Positions 24,556 to 34,002 of a DNA stretch of 64,000 bases are shown here, in pieces. Where the stretch lies: assembly GCA_046349215.1 (NCBI GenBank), contig JAXMCV010000004.1, positions 310,001 to 374,000 of the forward strand. Reading direction: 5' to 3'. The position numbers and the translations under genes were made by a program. The notes under the pieces are model-generated. The model worked only from the letters and a program-made list of their open reading frames with translations, did not search any database and was not told the DNA's origin. The DNA is from JAJXWB01 sp046349215 (GTDB lineage Bacteria; Pseudomonadota; Alphaproteobacteria; Rhizobiales; Beijerinckiaceae). How positions within the stretch are numbered: position 1 is the first letter of the stretch; each line of letters opens with the position of its first letter.

Positions 24556-25713
24556 TCACTTCATGAGGCGGAACTGGTTGTTCTCGATCTTGATCGGAAT
24601 CGCGGTGCGCTCGTCGTAGCCATTGTGATCGGTCGGACTCATCGTCGACAGGCCGTTGTTGATGTAGACGTCCTTGCCCTTCTCAATCTCGTCTCGCAAG
24701 GCGATGCGGAATTCAGGCGTGCCAGGCTTCGCCTTGGCGAGCGCGGCCGGCACGGCTTTGGCGACCAGGGCCACGGAATCCCAAAGATGCGCGCCGAACA
24801 TGTTGGGCGCGACCCCGCCGTTCGCCGCCTTGAAGGCCGCGATATATTCCTCCGGCGCCTTTCGGAACGGCGAATCCGCCGGCAAGTCGTTGACGACCGT
24901 GAAGGCTTCTCCGGTGAAGATGGCGCCTTCGACGTCCTTGCCGCCGAGCTTCAGGAATTCGTCCGAGACGATGCCGTGCGTTTGGTAGATCGGCCCGGTG
25001 TAGCCGCGCTCGCGCAGCGCCTTCTGCGGCAGCACGGCCGGCGTGCCGGCGGCGGCGATGAACACGGCGTCTGGCTTGGAGGCGATGATCTTCAGCACCT
25101 GGCCGGTGACGCTCTGGTCGGAGCGTGCATAGACCTCGTGCGTCGTCAGTTCGATCCCGGCCGCCGGCGCGAGCTTCGACAATTCCTTCCAGTAGCCTTC
25201 GCCATATCCGTCGGAGAAGCCGATATAACCGAGCTTCTTCACGCCGGCCTTAGCGATGATCTTGACGATGGCGGCGGCCATCAGGTCGTCGTTCGGCACG
25301 ACCTTGAATACCCACTTCTTCTTGTCGTCCATCGGCTGTACGAGCGCCACGGCCGCAGCAAGCGTCATCAGAGGCAGCTTGTTTTCAGCGGCGACCTCGA
25401 TCAGCGGCAGCGTGACCGGCGTCAGCGACGAGCCCATCACGACGTCCACCTTGTCGTCGGTGATGAGCTTGCGGATGTTCTGCACCGCCTTGTTCGGATC
25501 GGATTCGTCGTCGAGTCCGATGTAGGTGACCTTCTGCCCCGCGATCTCCTTCGGCAGGGCTGCGATGGTCTTCAATTGCGGCTGGCCGAGCGCGGCGCCC
25601 GGACCGCTGGCCGACACTGTGATGCCGACCTTGATCTGCGCGAGCGCGGCGCCCGGCGAACAGGCGAGCATCGAGAGCGCGGCGAGCAGGACGCCGAATT
25701 TCATGCGCGACAT
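24556..25713 (-). CDS. ABC transporter substrate-binding protein, branched-chain amino acid type
   Basis: 385 residues. Signal peptide 1-25 (MSRMKFGVLLAALSMLACS...AQ), although a Cys at residue 18 might form a weak lipobox. The mature part begins IKVGITVSASGPGAALG, as in LivJ/LivK-type type I periplasmic binding proteins. It would capture an amino acid or small organic acid in the periplasm and feed an ABC importer, but no liv permease or ATPase genes are adjacent. The ATG at 25711-25713 follows GAAGGGGAC. A terminator follows and a 239-bp gap separates it from the upstream alcohol dehydrogenase. Confidence 0.9.
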   Translation of the reverse strand: MSRMKFGVLLAALSMLACSPGAALAQIKVGITVSASGPGAALGQPQLKTIAALPKEIAGQKVTYIGLDDESDPNKAVQNIRKLITDDKVDVVMGSSLTPVTLPLIEVAAENKLPLMTLAAAVALVQPMDDKKKWVFKVVPNDDLMAAAIVKIIAKAGVKKLGYIGFSDGYGEGYWKELSKLAPAAGIELTTHEVYARSDQSVTGQVLKIIASKPDAVFIAAAGTPAVLPQKALRERGYTGPIYQTHGIVSDEFLKLGGKDVEGAIFTGEAFTVVNDLPADSPFRKAPEEYIAAFKAANGGVAPNMFGAHLWDSVALVAKAVPAALAKAKPGTPEFRIALRDEIEKGKDVYINNGLSTMSPTDHNGYDERTAIPIKIENNQFRLMK

Positions 25714-25952
25714 GTAGTCCCCTTCCCTTCGATTATTTTGTCTTTGGTTTCCCCCGACCGGCGCCGCGCGATCCGAACCTCCCCGGAAAGCCGCACATTG
25801 CCTGCCGCAAGCCCTGACAAATTTGTAGGCGGGGGTATTCGGCAAGGCAAGCGTCGGAGGCCGTCGGGGCGCGGCGTCCGCGCTCCGAATTGTCGCGGAT
25901 CAAAATTGCCGCGCTGCACACATGTAGAACCCGCCCCGTGGCGCGCGCAGGG

Positions 25953-27044
25953 TCACGCGTCGAACTGGATGACCGAGCGCAGGACCTTGCCGGATTTCAT
26001 GGCGGCGAAGCCCTCGTTGATTTCCGACAACTTGATGCGGGCGGAAATCCACTTGTCGAGATGCAATTTGCCCCGCAGGTAATGGTCGATCAACCGCGGC
26101 ATGTCCGTGCGGAAGCGGTTGGAGCCCATCGACGATCCTTGGATCTTCTTCTCTCCGCGCAGGAAATCGAAGCCGTGCAGTTCGATCTTCGTCCCGAACG
26201 GGATCATGCCGATGATGGTCGCGACGCCGCCCGGCCCGAGCATCTGGAAGGCCTGCTCCGCCGTCTGCTTGGCGCCCACCGCCTCGAAGGTGTGGTGCAC
26301 TTGGCCCTTGGTGAGTTCGAGCACTTGCGCCACCGGATCGCCGTCGCGCGCGTTGACGACGTCCGTCGCGCCGAGTTCGAGCGCCAGCGCCAATTTCTGC
26401 GGATTCGTGTCGACCGCGATGATGCGACCGGCGCCGGCGATGGCGCCGCCGTTGATCGCCGCCATGCCGATCCCGCCGGCGCCGATGACGACCATCGTCT
26501 CGCCCGGCTTGACGCCGGCCGTGTTGAAGACCGCGCCCGTGCCGGTGATGATTCCGCAACCAATCAACGCCGCGCGGTCGAGCGGCATGTCCTCGCGCAC
26601 CTTCACGATGGCGTTCTCGTGCACGAGCATCTGCTCGGCGAAGGACGAGAGGTTCAGGAACTGATGCACCTTGCCGGGTTTGCTCCAGACCATGCGGTCG
26701 GAAATTCCTGGCGGCAGCTTCACGTCGGCGCCGGTGCAGATCGCCGGCCGGCCCGATGTGCATTGTTCGCACACGCCGCAGAACACCGACAGGCAGGTGA
26801 TGACATGGTCGCCCTTCCTCACATAGGTGACGTCCGGACCGACCTCCTCCACGATGCCCGCGGATTCATGGCCGAGCACCGCCGGCAGCGGATGCGGATA
26901 GAGGCCCTCCATGAAATGCAGGTCGGAATGACAGAGGCCGGCGCAGGACGTGCGGATCAGGACCTCGCGTGACTTCGGCTTGCGGACGCCGACGTCCTCG
27001 ATCACAAGCGGCTTGTTGGGTTCGTAAAGAACGGCGGCCTTCAT
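25953..27044 (-). CDS. Zinc-dependent alcohol dehydrogenase (MDR superfamily)
   Basis: 363 residues from the ATG at 27042-27044 with GGGAGAAG upstream. Catalytic zinc ligands: Cys in AGLCHSDLHF and His-Glu in LGHESAG. The structural zinc site has the spacing C-x2-C-x2-C-x7-C (FCGVCEQCTSGRPAIC). The nucleotide-binding motif is VIGAGGIGM. It most likely oxidises a primary alcohol or glutathione/mycothiol adduct with NAD. It has the same length and N-terminus (MKAAVL) as the gene at 39389, so the two are paralogues. Confidence 0.9.
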   Translation of the reverse strand: MKAAVLYEPNKPLVIEDVGVRKPKSREVLIRTSCAGLCHSDLHFMEGLYPHPLPAVLGHESAGIVEEVGPDVTYVRKGDHVITCLSVFCGVCEQCTSGRPAICTGADVKLPPGISDRMVWSKPGKVHQFLNLSSFAEQMLVHENAIVKVREDMPLDRAALIGCGIITGTGAVFNTAGVKPGETMVVIGAGGIGMAAINGGAIAGAGRIIAVDTNPQKLALALELGATDVVNARDGDPVAQVLELTKGQVHHTFEAVGAKQTAEQAFQMLGPGGVATIIGMIPFGTKIELHGFDFLRGEKKIQGSSMGSNRFRTDMPRLIDHYLRGKLHLDKWISARIKLSEINEGFAAMKSGKVLRSVIQFDA

Positions 27045-27271
27045 GTTCGCTTCTCCCGGCATGCTAATTGTTTGTCCGGCTTTCGCCGGCTGACGGAAGC
27101 GTAGGCGGGAGTGACTGTCGCGCGCAAGCGATGCGAATGCGCCCCGACACCGGGGAAATGCATGGCGAGCGCGGATCCGGTCGAGCGCCGGACTTCGTCG
27201 AATCCATCGCTGCCTGCGACTTGCCGGTTGCGCCAGGTGAGAGCCTCGACGACCGTCTGGTTGTCGAGACG

Positions 27272-27737
27272 CTACCCGGTCAGCGCGATGACCTGTGTCT
27301 GCATGATGATCCTGAGACCGATCGGCAGCGAGGCATCCTTGATATGCCAGGCGTGGAGCGCGGCCTTTTCGTCCGGCGTGACCATGTTCCCGCCATTGAC
27401 CTAGGCCCAGCCGGTGATGCCCGGCCGGATGTTGAGATGCAGCGACGGGTCGGCCAGTTGGTCCACCGCAGCAGCGGCCGCGTACCGATCAGCGACATGT
27501 CGCCGACTAGAATGTTCGGGAGTTTCGGATTTCGTCGAGCCGGATGCGGCGGATAAAGCCGCCGATCGGCGACAGCCGGTCATCCCGCGCGCCGGCGTCG
27601 CCGCGCCAGTTGTATGGCGCCATGCGGGCGCGGAACTTTTCGAGCAGGAAGCGACGGCCGCGGCGGCCGATCCGTTCCCGCCAGAACAGGACGGGCGAGC
27701 CGAAACCGACGAGCGCCAAGCAGCAAAACTCCCGGCG
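27272..27737 (-). pseudogene. Bacterial sugar transferase, decayed
   Basis: Read on the minus strand, it matches the C-terminal domain of undecaprenyl-phosphate sugar phosphotransferases: GSPVLFWRERIGRRGRRF, LLEKFRARMAPYNW, FIRRIRLDE. A frameshift near 27520 leads to LPNILVGDMSLIGTR. A second shift leads to VDQLADPSLHLNIRPGITGWA, then TAG in place of the usual Gln codon, then VNGGNMVTPDEKAALHAWH and IIMQTQV to a stop at 27272-27274. The N-terminal membrane part is missing. Intact, it would start a surface polysaccharide. The neighbouring epimerase fits that role. Confidence 0.8.
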
Positions 27738-27868
27738 CATTAATGACGGAAAGATTTCTCTTTCTCGACAGGGGCTTGGACTGCGCTGAATTTGCTCGAC
27801 ATCGTCATCCAGCAAATGCATGCCGCCGGATTGGACGCCAGCCGGCCGCATTTGACCGCTCCGGAGAA

Positions 27869-28894
27869 ATGACGCATGGGCTGGCCATGCGATTTCTCGT
27901 GACCGGCTCCGCAGGATTCATCGGCTTTCACCTGTGCCGACGATTACTGGCCGATGGCCATTTCGTCGACGGCTTCGACGCGATGACGCCGTACTACGAC
28001 CCCAAGCTGAAGGAGCGGCGCCTCGCGATTCTCGAGCGCACCAATGGCTTCCGCAACACCGTCGCCCATCTGGAGGACATGCGCGTGCTTGAGCGCGCCT
28101 GGCGCAATGCGGCGCCGGATGTTGTCGTGCATCTCGCGGCGCAGGCAGGCGTGCGCTACAGCCTCGAGAACCCGCGCGCCTATGTGGATTCCAACCTCGT
28201 CGGCACGTTCAATGTGATGGAATGCGCGAGGCTAGCGCCGCCGCGGCATCTTCTCATGGCCTCGACCTCATCCGTCTACGGCTCCAGCGCCGACACGCCG
28301 TTCCACGAGACGAACGAGACCGACCGGCCGATCACGCTCTATGCAGCGACCAAGAAAGCCGGCGAACTGATGGCGCATTCCTATGCGCATCTGTGGAAGC
28401 TGCCGACCACCATGTTCCGGTTCTTTACGGTATACGGGCCGTGGGGGCGGCCCGACATGGCGCCGCTGAAATTCCTGGAAGCAATAGAGGCCGGCCGGAC
28501 CATCGAGGTCTACAACTACGGCGACATGCGGCGCGACTTCACCTACATCGACGATCTCGTCGAGGCGATCGTGCGGCTGGTCGATTGCGTCCCGGTCGCC
28601 GGCGACAATGTCGCGCCGATCGACACGGTCTCGCCGGACGGGCCGTTCCGCGTTGTCAATATCGGCCGCGGCGCGCCGGTGCATCTCATGGATTTCATCG
28701 CCGCGCTCGAACAGGCGACCGGCAAGACGGCGAAGCGCAATTACCTGCCCATGCAGAAGGGCGACGTGCCGATCACCTTCGCCAATTGCGACCTTCTGGA
28801 AAGGCTAACCGGCTACCGCCCGCGCACCAGCCTCGAGCAGGGCCTCGCCGCGCTGGTGAAATGGCGGCGCGATTATGGGTCGCCGACGGCATAG
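27869..28894 (+). CDS. NAD-dependent epimerase, UDP-glucuronate 4-epimerase-like
   Basis: About 341 residues (335 if ATG 27887 is used, which gives the standard MRFLVTGSAGFIG start; 27869 has GGAG only two bases away). It is an extended SDR with TGSAGFIG, the catalytic YAATKKAGE, RFFTVYGPWGRPDMA and RRDFTYIDDLVE. The last two are typical of UDP-glucuronate 4-epimerases (LspL/GalE-like), which make UDP-galacturonate for surface polysaccharide. Its likely substrate maker, UDP-glucose dehydrogenase, is at 35630. It converges on ispG with a 27-base gap. The neighbouring sugar transferase is dead. Confidence 0.88.
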   Translation: MTHGLAMRFLVTGSAGFIGFHLCRRLLADGHFVDGFDAMTPYYDPKLKERRLAILERTNGFRNTVAHLEDMRVLERAWRNAAPDVVVHLAAQAGVRYSLENPRAYVDSNLVGTFNVMECARLAPPRHLLMASTSSVYGSSADTPFHETNETDRPITLYAATKKAGELMAHSYAHLWKLPTTMFRFFTVYGPWGRPDMAPLKFLEAIEAGRTIEVYNYGDMRRDFTYIDDLVEAIVRLVDCVPVAGDNVAPIDTVSPDGPFRVVNIGRGAPVHLMDFIAALEQATGKTAKRNYLPMQKGDVPITFANCDLLERLTGYRPRTSLEQGLAALVKWRRDYGSPTA

Positions 28895-28921
28895 GCGCCG
28901 GTGAACCAGGCGGGCCGAAAT

Positions 28922-30214
28922 CTACTCCGCCGCCTTCGCGCCCTGCCCGAACCGGCGCTCGACGTAATTTTCGACGATCTGCTTGAACTCGTCGGCGATG
29001 CCGGCGCCGCGCAAGGTCATCGCCTTCTTGCCGTCAATGAAGACCGGCGCGGCCGGCGCCTCGCCTGTGCCCGGCAGCGAAATGCCGATGTCGGCGTGCT
29101 TTGATTCGCCCGGCCCGTTGACGATGCAGCCCATGACCGCGACGTTCAGCGTCTCGACGCCCGCATATTTCTTCTTCCATTCCGGCATGGACATGCGAAT
29201 GTGCTGCTGGATGTCGCGCGCCAGTTCCTGGAAGACGGTCGATGTCGTGCGCCCGCAGCCAGGGCACGCCGCCACCAGCGGCACGAAGGTGCGGAAGCCC
29301 ATGGTCTGCAGGATCTCCTGCGCGACTTTCACTTCCAGCGTGCGGTCGCCGCCAGGCTCCGGCGTCAGCGACACGCGGATCGTGTCGCCGATGCCTTCCT
29401 GCAACAGAACGCCGAGCGCCGCCGACGACGCGACGATGCCCTTCGATCCCATGCCGGCCTCGGTCAGGCCGAGATGCAGCGCATAATCGGAGCGCTGCGC
29501 CAGCATCCGGTAGACGGAGATGAGCCCCTGCACCGCCGATACCTTCGCCGACAGGATGATGCGATCCTTCGGCAGGCCGATTTCTTCCGCCAGTTCCGCC
29601 GACATCAGCGCCGAGCGCGCCAGCGCCTCGCGCGTGACGGCGGCCGCGTCGATCGGCCGCAAGGAGCGCGCGTTCTGGTCCATCAGCGCCGTGACCATCT
29701 CCTGGTCGATCGAACCCCAGTTGGCGCCGATGCGCACGGTCTTGCCGTACTTGATCGCCGCCTCGACGATCGCCGCGAATTGCCGGTCCTTCTTTTCCTT
29801 GAAGCCGACATTGCCCGGATTGATGCGGTACTTGTCGAGCGCTTCCGCGCAGGCCGGATGATCGGCGAGCAGCTTGTGGCCGATGTAGTGGAAGTCGCCG
29901 ACGAGCGGTACATGCACGCCCATCTGCAGCAACCGGTCGCGGATATGCGGCACGGCGGCCGCCGCCTCGTCGCGGTCGACGGTGATGCGCACGAGTTCGG
30001 AGCCGGCCTGCGAAAGCGCCGCCACCTGCTGCGCCGTGCTCTCGACATCGGCCGTGTCGGTGTTCGTCATCGACTGCACGACGATCGGCGCGCCGCCGCC
30101 GACGCGCACCGCGCCCTTGCCCGCGCCGACCACCACGCCTTTCGTGCGATGACGCGCCGACGGTTCGGCGACGATCGGATCGGGCAGGCAGTCTTTGTTG
30201 CTCGTCTCGGTCAT
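28922..30214 (-). CDS. ispG: 4-hydroxy-3-methylbut-2-en-1-yl diphosphate synthase
   Basis: 430 residues. It is the penultimate enzyme of the MEP isoprenoid pathway, converting MEcPP to HMBPP with a 4Fe-4S cluster. Visible are the TIM-barrel start APIVVQSMTNTDT, the radical-pathway barrel segments, and cluster Cys in ACPGCGRTTS and GCIVNGPGESK. The start at 30214 is the first in-frame ATG. It lies 18 bases after zur on the same strand, so it is probably the second gene of a zur-ispG unit. Confidence 0.95.
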   Translation of the reverse strand: MTETSNKDCLPDPIVAEPSARHRTKGVVVGAGKGAVRVGGGAPIVVQSMTNTDTADVESTAQQVAALSQAGSELVRITVDRDEAAAAVPHIRDRLLQMGVHVPLVGDFHYIGHKLLADHPACAEALDKYRINPGNVGFKEKKDRQFAAIVEAAIKYGKTVRIGANWGSIDQEMVTALMDQNARSLRPIDAAAVTREALARSALMSAELAEEIGLPKDRIILSAKVSAVQGLISVYRMLAQRSDYALHLGLTEAGMGSKGIVASSAALGVLLQEGIGDTIRVSLTPEPGGDRTLEVKVAQEILQTMGFRTFVPLVAACPGCGRTTSTVFQELARDIQQHIRMSMPEWKKKYAGVETLNVAVMGCIVNGPGESKHADIGISLPGTGEAPAAPVFIDGKKAMTLRGAGIADEFKQIVENYVERRFGQGAKAAE

Positions 30215-30232
30215 GGGATCCGTTCTATCCGT

Positions 30233-30673
30233 TCAGGCCGCATCTTTCGTGACGCAGGTCGCGCAGCGGCCGACAATTTCGATGATCTGCGCGCGCGGCG
30301 CGAACTTGCGCGCGGAGGCCACCGCCGCGACATCCGCCGTCAACGCGACCGAAGTCGCCTCGTCGACATGGCCGCAGGCGTCGCAGATCAGGAAGGCCAC
30401 CGGTTCGAAGGCGCCATGGCCATGCCCGCAGGCCAGGAAAGCGTTGCGGGAGGCCAGCCTGTGCGCCAACCCCTGCTCCACCAGAAAATCGAGCGCCCGG
30501 TAGACCTGGGTCGGCGCCGGGCGCCGACTTCCGGAAGCCGCAAGCATATCAATAAGTTCGTAGGCGCCGACCGGCCGACGCGCCTTTTCCAGTATGTCGA
30601 GCACCGCCTTGCGGCCGGGCGTCAGCCGGGCGGGCGCGCAATGGTCGTGGTCATGGCCGGCGGCTTCCGTCAT
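30233..30673 (-). CDS. zur: Fur-family transcriptional regulator, zinc uptake type
   Basis: 146 residues with a His-rich N-terminus (HDHDHC), a winged HTH with the Fur signature PTQVYRALDFLVEQGL, and two structural zinc Cys pairs, CDACG and CATC. The metal-sensing His run ACGHGHG follows. It probably represses zinc importers when zinc is present. It diverges from the 3-hydroxybutyrate dehydrogenase gene with a 93-base gap. The ATG at 30671-30673 was chosen because it gives the conserved N-terminus; the frame continues open upstream without sense. Confidence 0.85.
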   Translation of the reverse strand: MTEAAGHDHDHCAPARLTPGRKAVLDILEKARRPVGAYELIDMLAASGSRRPAPTQVYRALDFLVEQGLAHRLASRNAFLACGHGHGAFEPVAFLICDACGHVDEATSVALTADVAAVASARKFAPRAQIIEIVGRCATCVTKDAA

Positions 30674-30766
30674 GTGGCCTATATAGCGCGGCCTCAATCT
30701 GATCGAAACGTCGCTTTTTCGCGTCGCCCCCGCTATCTTGCGCCGCAACATCGACCGGAGGTCTTC

Positions 30767-31552
30767 ATGTCGCTCGCCAATCGCAACGCCGTCGTCACCG
30801 GCTCCACCTCGGGCATCGGCCTCGCTTACGCCAGGGCGCTGGCGAAGGAAGGCGCCAACGTCATGATCAACGGCTTCGGCGAGGCCGCCGACATCGAGAA
30901 GGAACGCGCGGCGATCGAAAAGGATTTCGGCGTGAAGTGCCTCTACGACGCCGCCGACATGTCCAAGCCCGACCAGATCGCTGCCATGATCGCCAGCGCC
31001 GAAAAAGCGTTCGGCTCCGTCGATATTCTCGTCAACAACGCCGGCATCCAGTTCGTCTCGCCGATCGAGGATTTCCCGATCGAGAAATGGGACCAGATCA
31101 TCGCCATCAACCTGTCCTCGGCCTTCCACGGCATGCGCGCCGCGCTGAAGGGCATGAAGGCGCGCAATTGGGGCCGCATCATCAACACGGCCTCCGCCCA
31201 TTCGCTCGTCGCCTCGCCCTTCAAGTCGGCCTATGTCTCGGCCAAGCACGGCATCGCTGGTCTCACAAAGACGGCGGCGCTGGAAGTCGCGACATTCGGC
31301 GTGACGGTCAATTGCATCTCGCCCGGTTACGTCTGGACGCCACTCGTCGAGAAGCAGATTCCGGACACGATGAAGGCGCGCAACATGACGAAGGAGCAGG
31401 TGATGAACGACGTCCTGCTCGCCGCCCAGCCGACCAAGCAATTCGTGACGGTCGAACAGGTGGCCGCGCTCGCCGTCTTCCTTTGCTCGGACGCCGCCTC
31501 GCAGATCACCGGCGCAAACATCTCGATGGACGGCGGCTGGACCGCGGCGTGA
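30767..31552 (+). CDS. 3-hydroxybutyrate dehydrogenase (SDR)
   Basis: 261 residues. Cofactor motif TGSTSGIG at the N-terminus, NNAGIQFVSP, and catalytic Ser/Tyr/Lys in SAHSLVASPFKSAYVSAK. The C-terminal ISPGYVWTPLVEKQI is diagnostic of D-3-hydroxybutyrate dehydrogenases, which oxidise 3-hydroxybutyrate to acetoacetate with NAD in PHB breakdown. GGAGGT lies at 30757-30762. The stop overlaps the start of the patatin gene (GTGA), so both are translated from one message. Confidence 0.93.
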   Translation: MSLANRNAVVTGSTSGIGLAYARALAKEGANVMINGFGEAADIEKERAAIEKDFGVKCLYDAADMSKPDQIAAMIASAEKAFGSVDILVNNAGIQFVSPIEDFPIEKWDQIIAINLSSAFHGMRAALKGMKARNWGRIINTASAHSLVASPFKSAYVSAKHGIAGLTKTAALEVATFGVTVNCISPGYVWTPLVEKQIPDTMKARNMTKEQVMNDVLLAAQPTKQFVTVEQVAALAVFLCSDAASQITGANISMDGGWTAA

Positions 31553-32586
31553 GCGGCACGCCTCGCCCAACCGCGCCAAAAAAGAAGCGCGTCAACCTTG
31601 CGCTTCAGGGCGGCGGCGCGCATGGCGCCTTCACCTGGGGCGTGCTCGACGCCTTTCTCGCCGACGGACGGCTCGAGGTCGCGGCGATTTCCGGCGCCAG
31701 CGCCGGCGCGATGAACGCCATCGTCTTCGCCGACGGCATGCGCGAGGACGGCGCCGACGGCGCGCGCAGGCAACTCGCGGAATTCTGGCGCGGCGTTTCG
31801 GTCGACGGAGAGATGAGCGAACACCAGCGCAGCCTGTTTGATTCTTTCCTAGGTTTTTGGGACCCGCTGAAGATCGGACAGACGCTCGCCGAAAACGCCA
31901 GCGCCTATATCTCGCCCTACCAGGCCAACCCGCTCGACATCAATCCGCTGCGCGACATTGTGGCGAAGCTGATCGACTTCGAGAAGCTGCGCGCGACCGA
32001 CGACCTGAAGCTTTTCGTCTCGGCGACCTGCGTGCGCACCGGCAAGATCAGGATATTCCGTCGGCCGGAACTGACCATCGACATGCTGATGGCGTCGGCC
32101 TGCCTGCCCACGGTCTTCAAGGCCGTGCAGGTCGGCGACGAATTCTACTGGGACGGCGGCTACATGGGGAATCCCGCACTGTTTCCGTTCTTCACCGAGA
32201 CCGACGTCGAGGACGTGATCCTCGTGCAGATCAATCCGATCGAACGCCGCGACATCCCCTATTCGGCGCGCGAGATCATGAACCGGTTGAACGAGATCAC
32301 CTTCAATGCCGCCCTGTTGCAGGAATTCCGCGCCATCGAATTCGTCGGCCGGCTGATCGACCAGGGCCGCCTCGACGGCGCCGGCTACATGAAGGTGCGA
32401 ATGCATCTGGTCGAAGGCGGCGCGGCGCTCGACGCCTATCCCGCCAGCACCAAGCTCGACGCGGATTTCAATTTCTTTCAAAAGCTGTTCGAGATCGGCC
32501 GCAGCGCCGGTGAGAAATTCCTCAAGGACAATTTCGACGCCATCGGCGTAAAGGGCACGCTCGACCTGAAGGATGCGTTGAACTGA
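31549..32586 (+). CDS. Patatin-like phospholipase/esterase
   Basis: 345 residues from the GTG at 31549 that overlaps the upstream stop. Patatin catalytic features: oxyanion loop GGGAHG at the N-terminus, nucleophile Ser in GASAG, and the Asp of DGG (YWDGGYMGN). The Ser-Asp dyad therefore appears complete. Patatins hydrolyse acyl esters. The tight coupling to 3-hydroxybutyrate dehydrogenase suggests a role in hydroxyalkanoate or lipid turnover, which is an inference. No signal peptide is present, so it is cytoplasmic. Confidence 0.9.
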   Translation: MSGTPRPTAPKKKRVNLALQGGGAHGAFTWGVLDAFLADGRLEVAAISGASAGAMNAIVFADGMREDGADGARRQLAEFWRGVSVDGEMSEHQRSLFDSFLGFWDPLKIGQTLAENASAYISPYQANPLDINPLRDIVAKLIDFEKLRATDDLKLFVSATCVRTGKIRIFRRPELTIDMLMASACLPTVFKAVQVGDEFYWDGGYMGNPALFPFFTETDVEDVILVQINPIERRDIPYSAREIMNRLNEITFNAALLQEFRAIEFVGRLIDQGRLDGAGYMKVRMHLVEGGAALDAYPASTKLDADFNFFQKLFEIGRSAGEKFLKDNFDAIGVKGTLDLKDALN

Positions 32587-32697
32587 GCGCGCCGGCGCGG
32601 GACGCCAGAGCCGACCCGCCCCTGATCCAGCCGAGCCGCTTCTTGTATCGCCTTGGCGAAAGGGCCGGGGCAATATCGCGCGGACCACGGAGGGACC

Positions 32698-33975
32698 ATG
32701 GCGAGGCTTGCCGAACTCATCCGCGACGATCGGGCGCCGGACATCTACCTGCCAGCCTGGATGGACCGGCTCGCAGGCCTCGGCATAGACTCTGCCGACC
32801 CTCAAGTGGCGCGGCAGCAGCGGCTCACCAACCTCTTCATGTACTTCTCCGTCTTCAATGCGATCGTCAGCGTTACGGTGGTCTCGCTGTTCGAATTCCG
32901 GGCCTTCGCGCTGGCGCACCTCCCCATCGTCGCAATGATCGTCGTCGCATTATTCATTCCCCGGATGCATGCGTCGCACGAAAATCTCGGGGCTCACGCT
33001 GTCGCCGCCTTCGACATTGTCGGCACGCTCTGGCTCAGCTTCGCCTACGGCCGCGAGAGCGAAATCTTCCTCTACCTTTCCCTCAGCGCCATTCTCCTCT
33101 TGATGTTCGGGATCGAAAATTGGCGCCGTTATGTCCCCTGGTTGGCGCTTGCGACGGTTTCGCTGGTCGTAGCCTTCGTTTTTGCGCCGGATGGAGGCCT
33201 GTTTGCGCCACACGCCGAGACGTTGCGGCGCGTTCTGGCCGCGCAGGTCGTGATCAATACGGCCCTCGTCATGTCGCTGGTTGTCTTCTACGCCGTCGCC
33301 AACCTGCGACGGGCGGAAGTGCAGCTCGAGAGCCAGAACCGGCGTTCGCGCCTGTTGCTGCACGCCGTCTTTCCGCCCTCGATCGCGGCGCGGCTCGCTT
33401 CGGGCCAGGAGCAGCGCATTGCCGATCGCATCGACGGCCTGACCGTGCTGTTCGCCGATCTCGCCGGCTTCACGCAGGCCAGCCGCAATCTGCCGCCTGA
33501 AACGGTGATTGACTATCTCGACGACATGGTCCGCATCTTCGACCGCCTGTGCGAGGCGCGCGGTCTCGAGAAGATCAAGACGATCGGCGATTGCTACATG
33601 GCCGTCGGCGGCCTCTATGGCGACGCTGGCCGGCAGGCCGAACAGATGGGCCGGCTCGCACTCGACATGATCGAGGCGCAGGCCAGGCGCGCGCCGCTCG
33701 GCGACGCCCGTCTCGATCTGCGCGTGGGGATCCATTCAGGCGACGCGATGGCGGGGGTGATTGGCGACACGCGCTTTTCCTACGACGTCTGGGGCGACGC
33801 CGTGAATACCGCCTCACGCATGGAATCACACGGCCTACCCGGCCGCGTTCACGTCTCCGAAGCTTTTCGTTCGCGGATCGGCAACGCGGCGGATCTCGCC
33901 TTCGAAGAACGAGGCGCGATCGACATCAAGAGCATTGGCGAAACGCGAACCTACCTCCTGAGTCGCGCCGCCTGA
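32698..33975 (+). CDS. Membrane-bound class III adenylate cyclase
   Basis: 425 residues. An N-terminal domain of about 200 residues has six hydrophobic segments (for example LTNLFMYFSVFNAIVSV, PIVAMIVVALFIP). A short helical linker leads to the class III cyclase domain from residue ~240 (LTVLFADLAGFT with the first metal Asp, then the second metal Asp, SYDVWGDAVNTASR). Lys in EKIKTIGDCYM favours ATP, so cAMP is the likely product. The ATG at 32698 has GGAGGG five bases upstream. A longer start at 32653 exists but lacks a ribosome site. Confidence 0.9.
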   Translation: MARLAELIRDDRAPDIYLPAWMDRLAGLGIDSADPQVARQQRLTNLFMYFSVFNAIVSVTVVSLFEFRAFALAHLPIVAMIVVALFIPRMHASHENLGAHAVAAFDIVGTLWLSFAYGRESEIFLYLSLSAILLLMFGIENWRRYVPWLALATVSLVVAFVFAPDGGLFAPHAETLRRVLAAQVVINTALVMSLVVFYAVANLRRAEVQLESQNRRSRLLLHAVFPPSIAARLASGQEQRIADRIDGLTVLFADLAGFTQASRNLPPETVIDYLDDMVRIFDRLCEARGLEKIKTIGDCYMAVGGLYGDAGRQAEQMGRLALDMIEAQARRAPLGDARLDLRVGIHSGDAMAGVIGDTRFSYDVWGDAVNTASRMESHGLPGRVHVSEAFRSRIGNAADLAFEERGAIDIKSIGETRTYLLSRAA

Positions 33976-34002
33976 TGCGCTTCGTCCAGGCGACGCAAGC
34001 AG

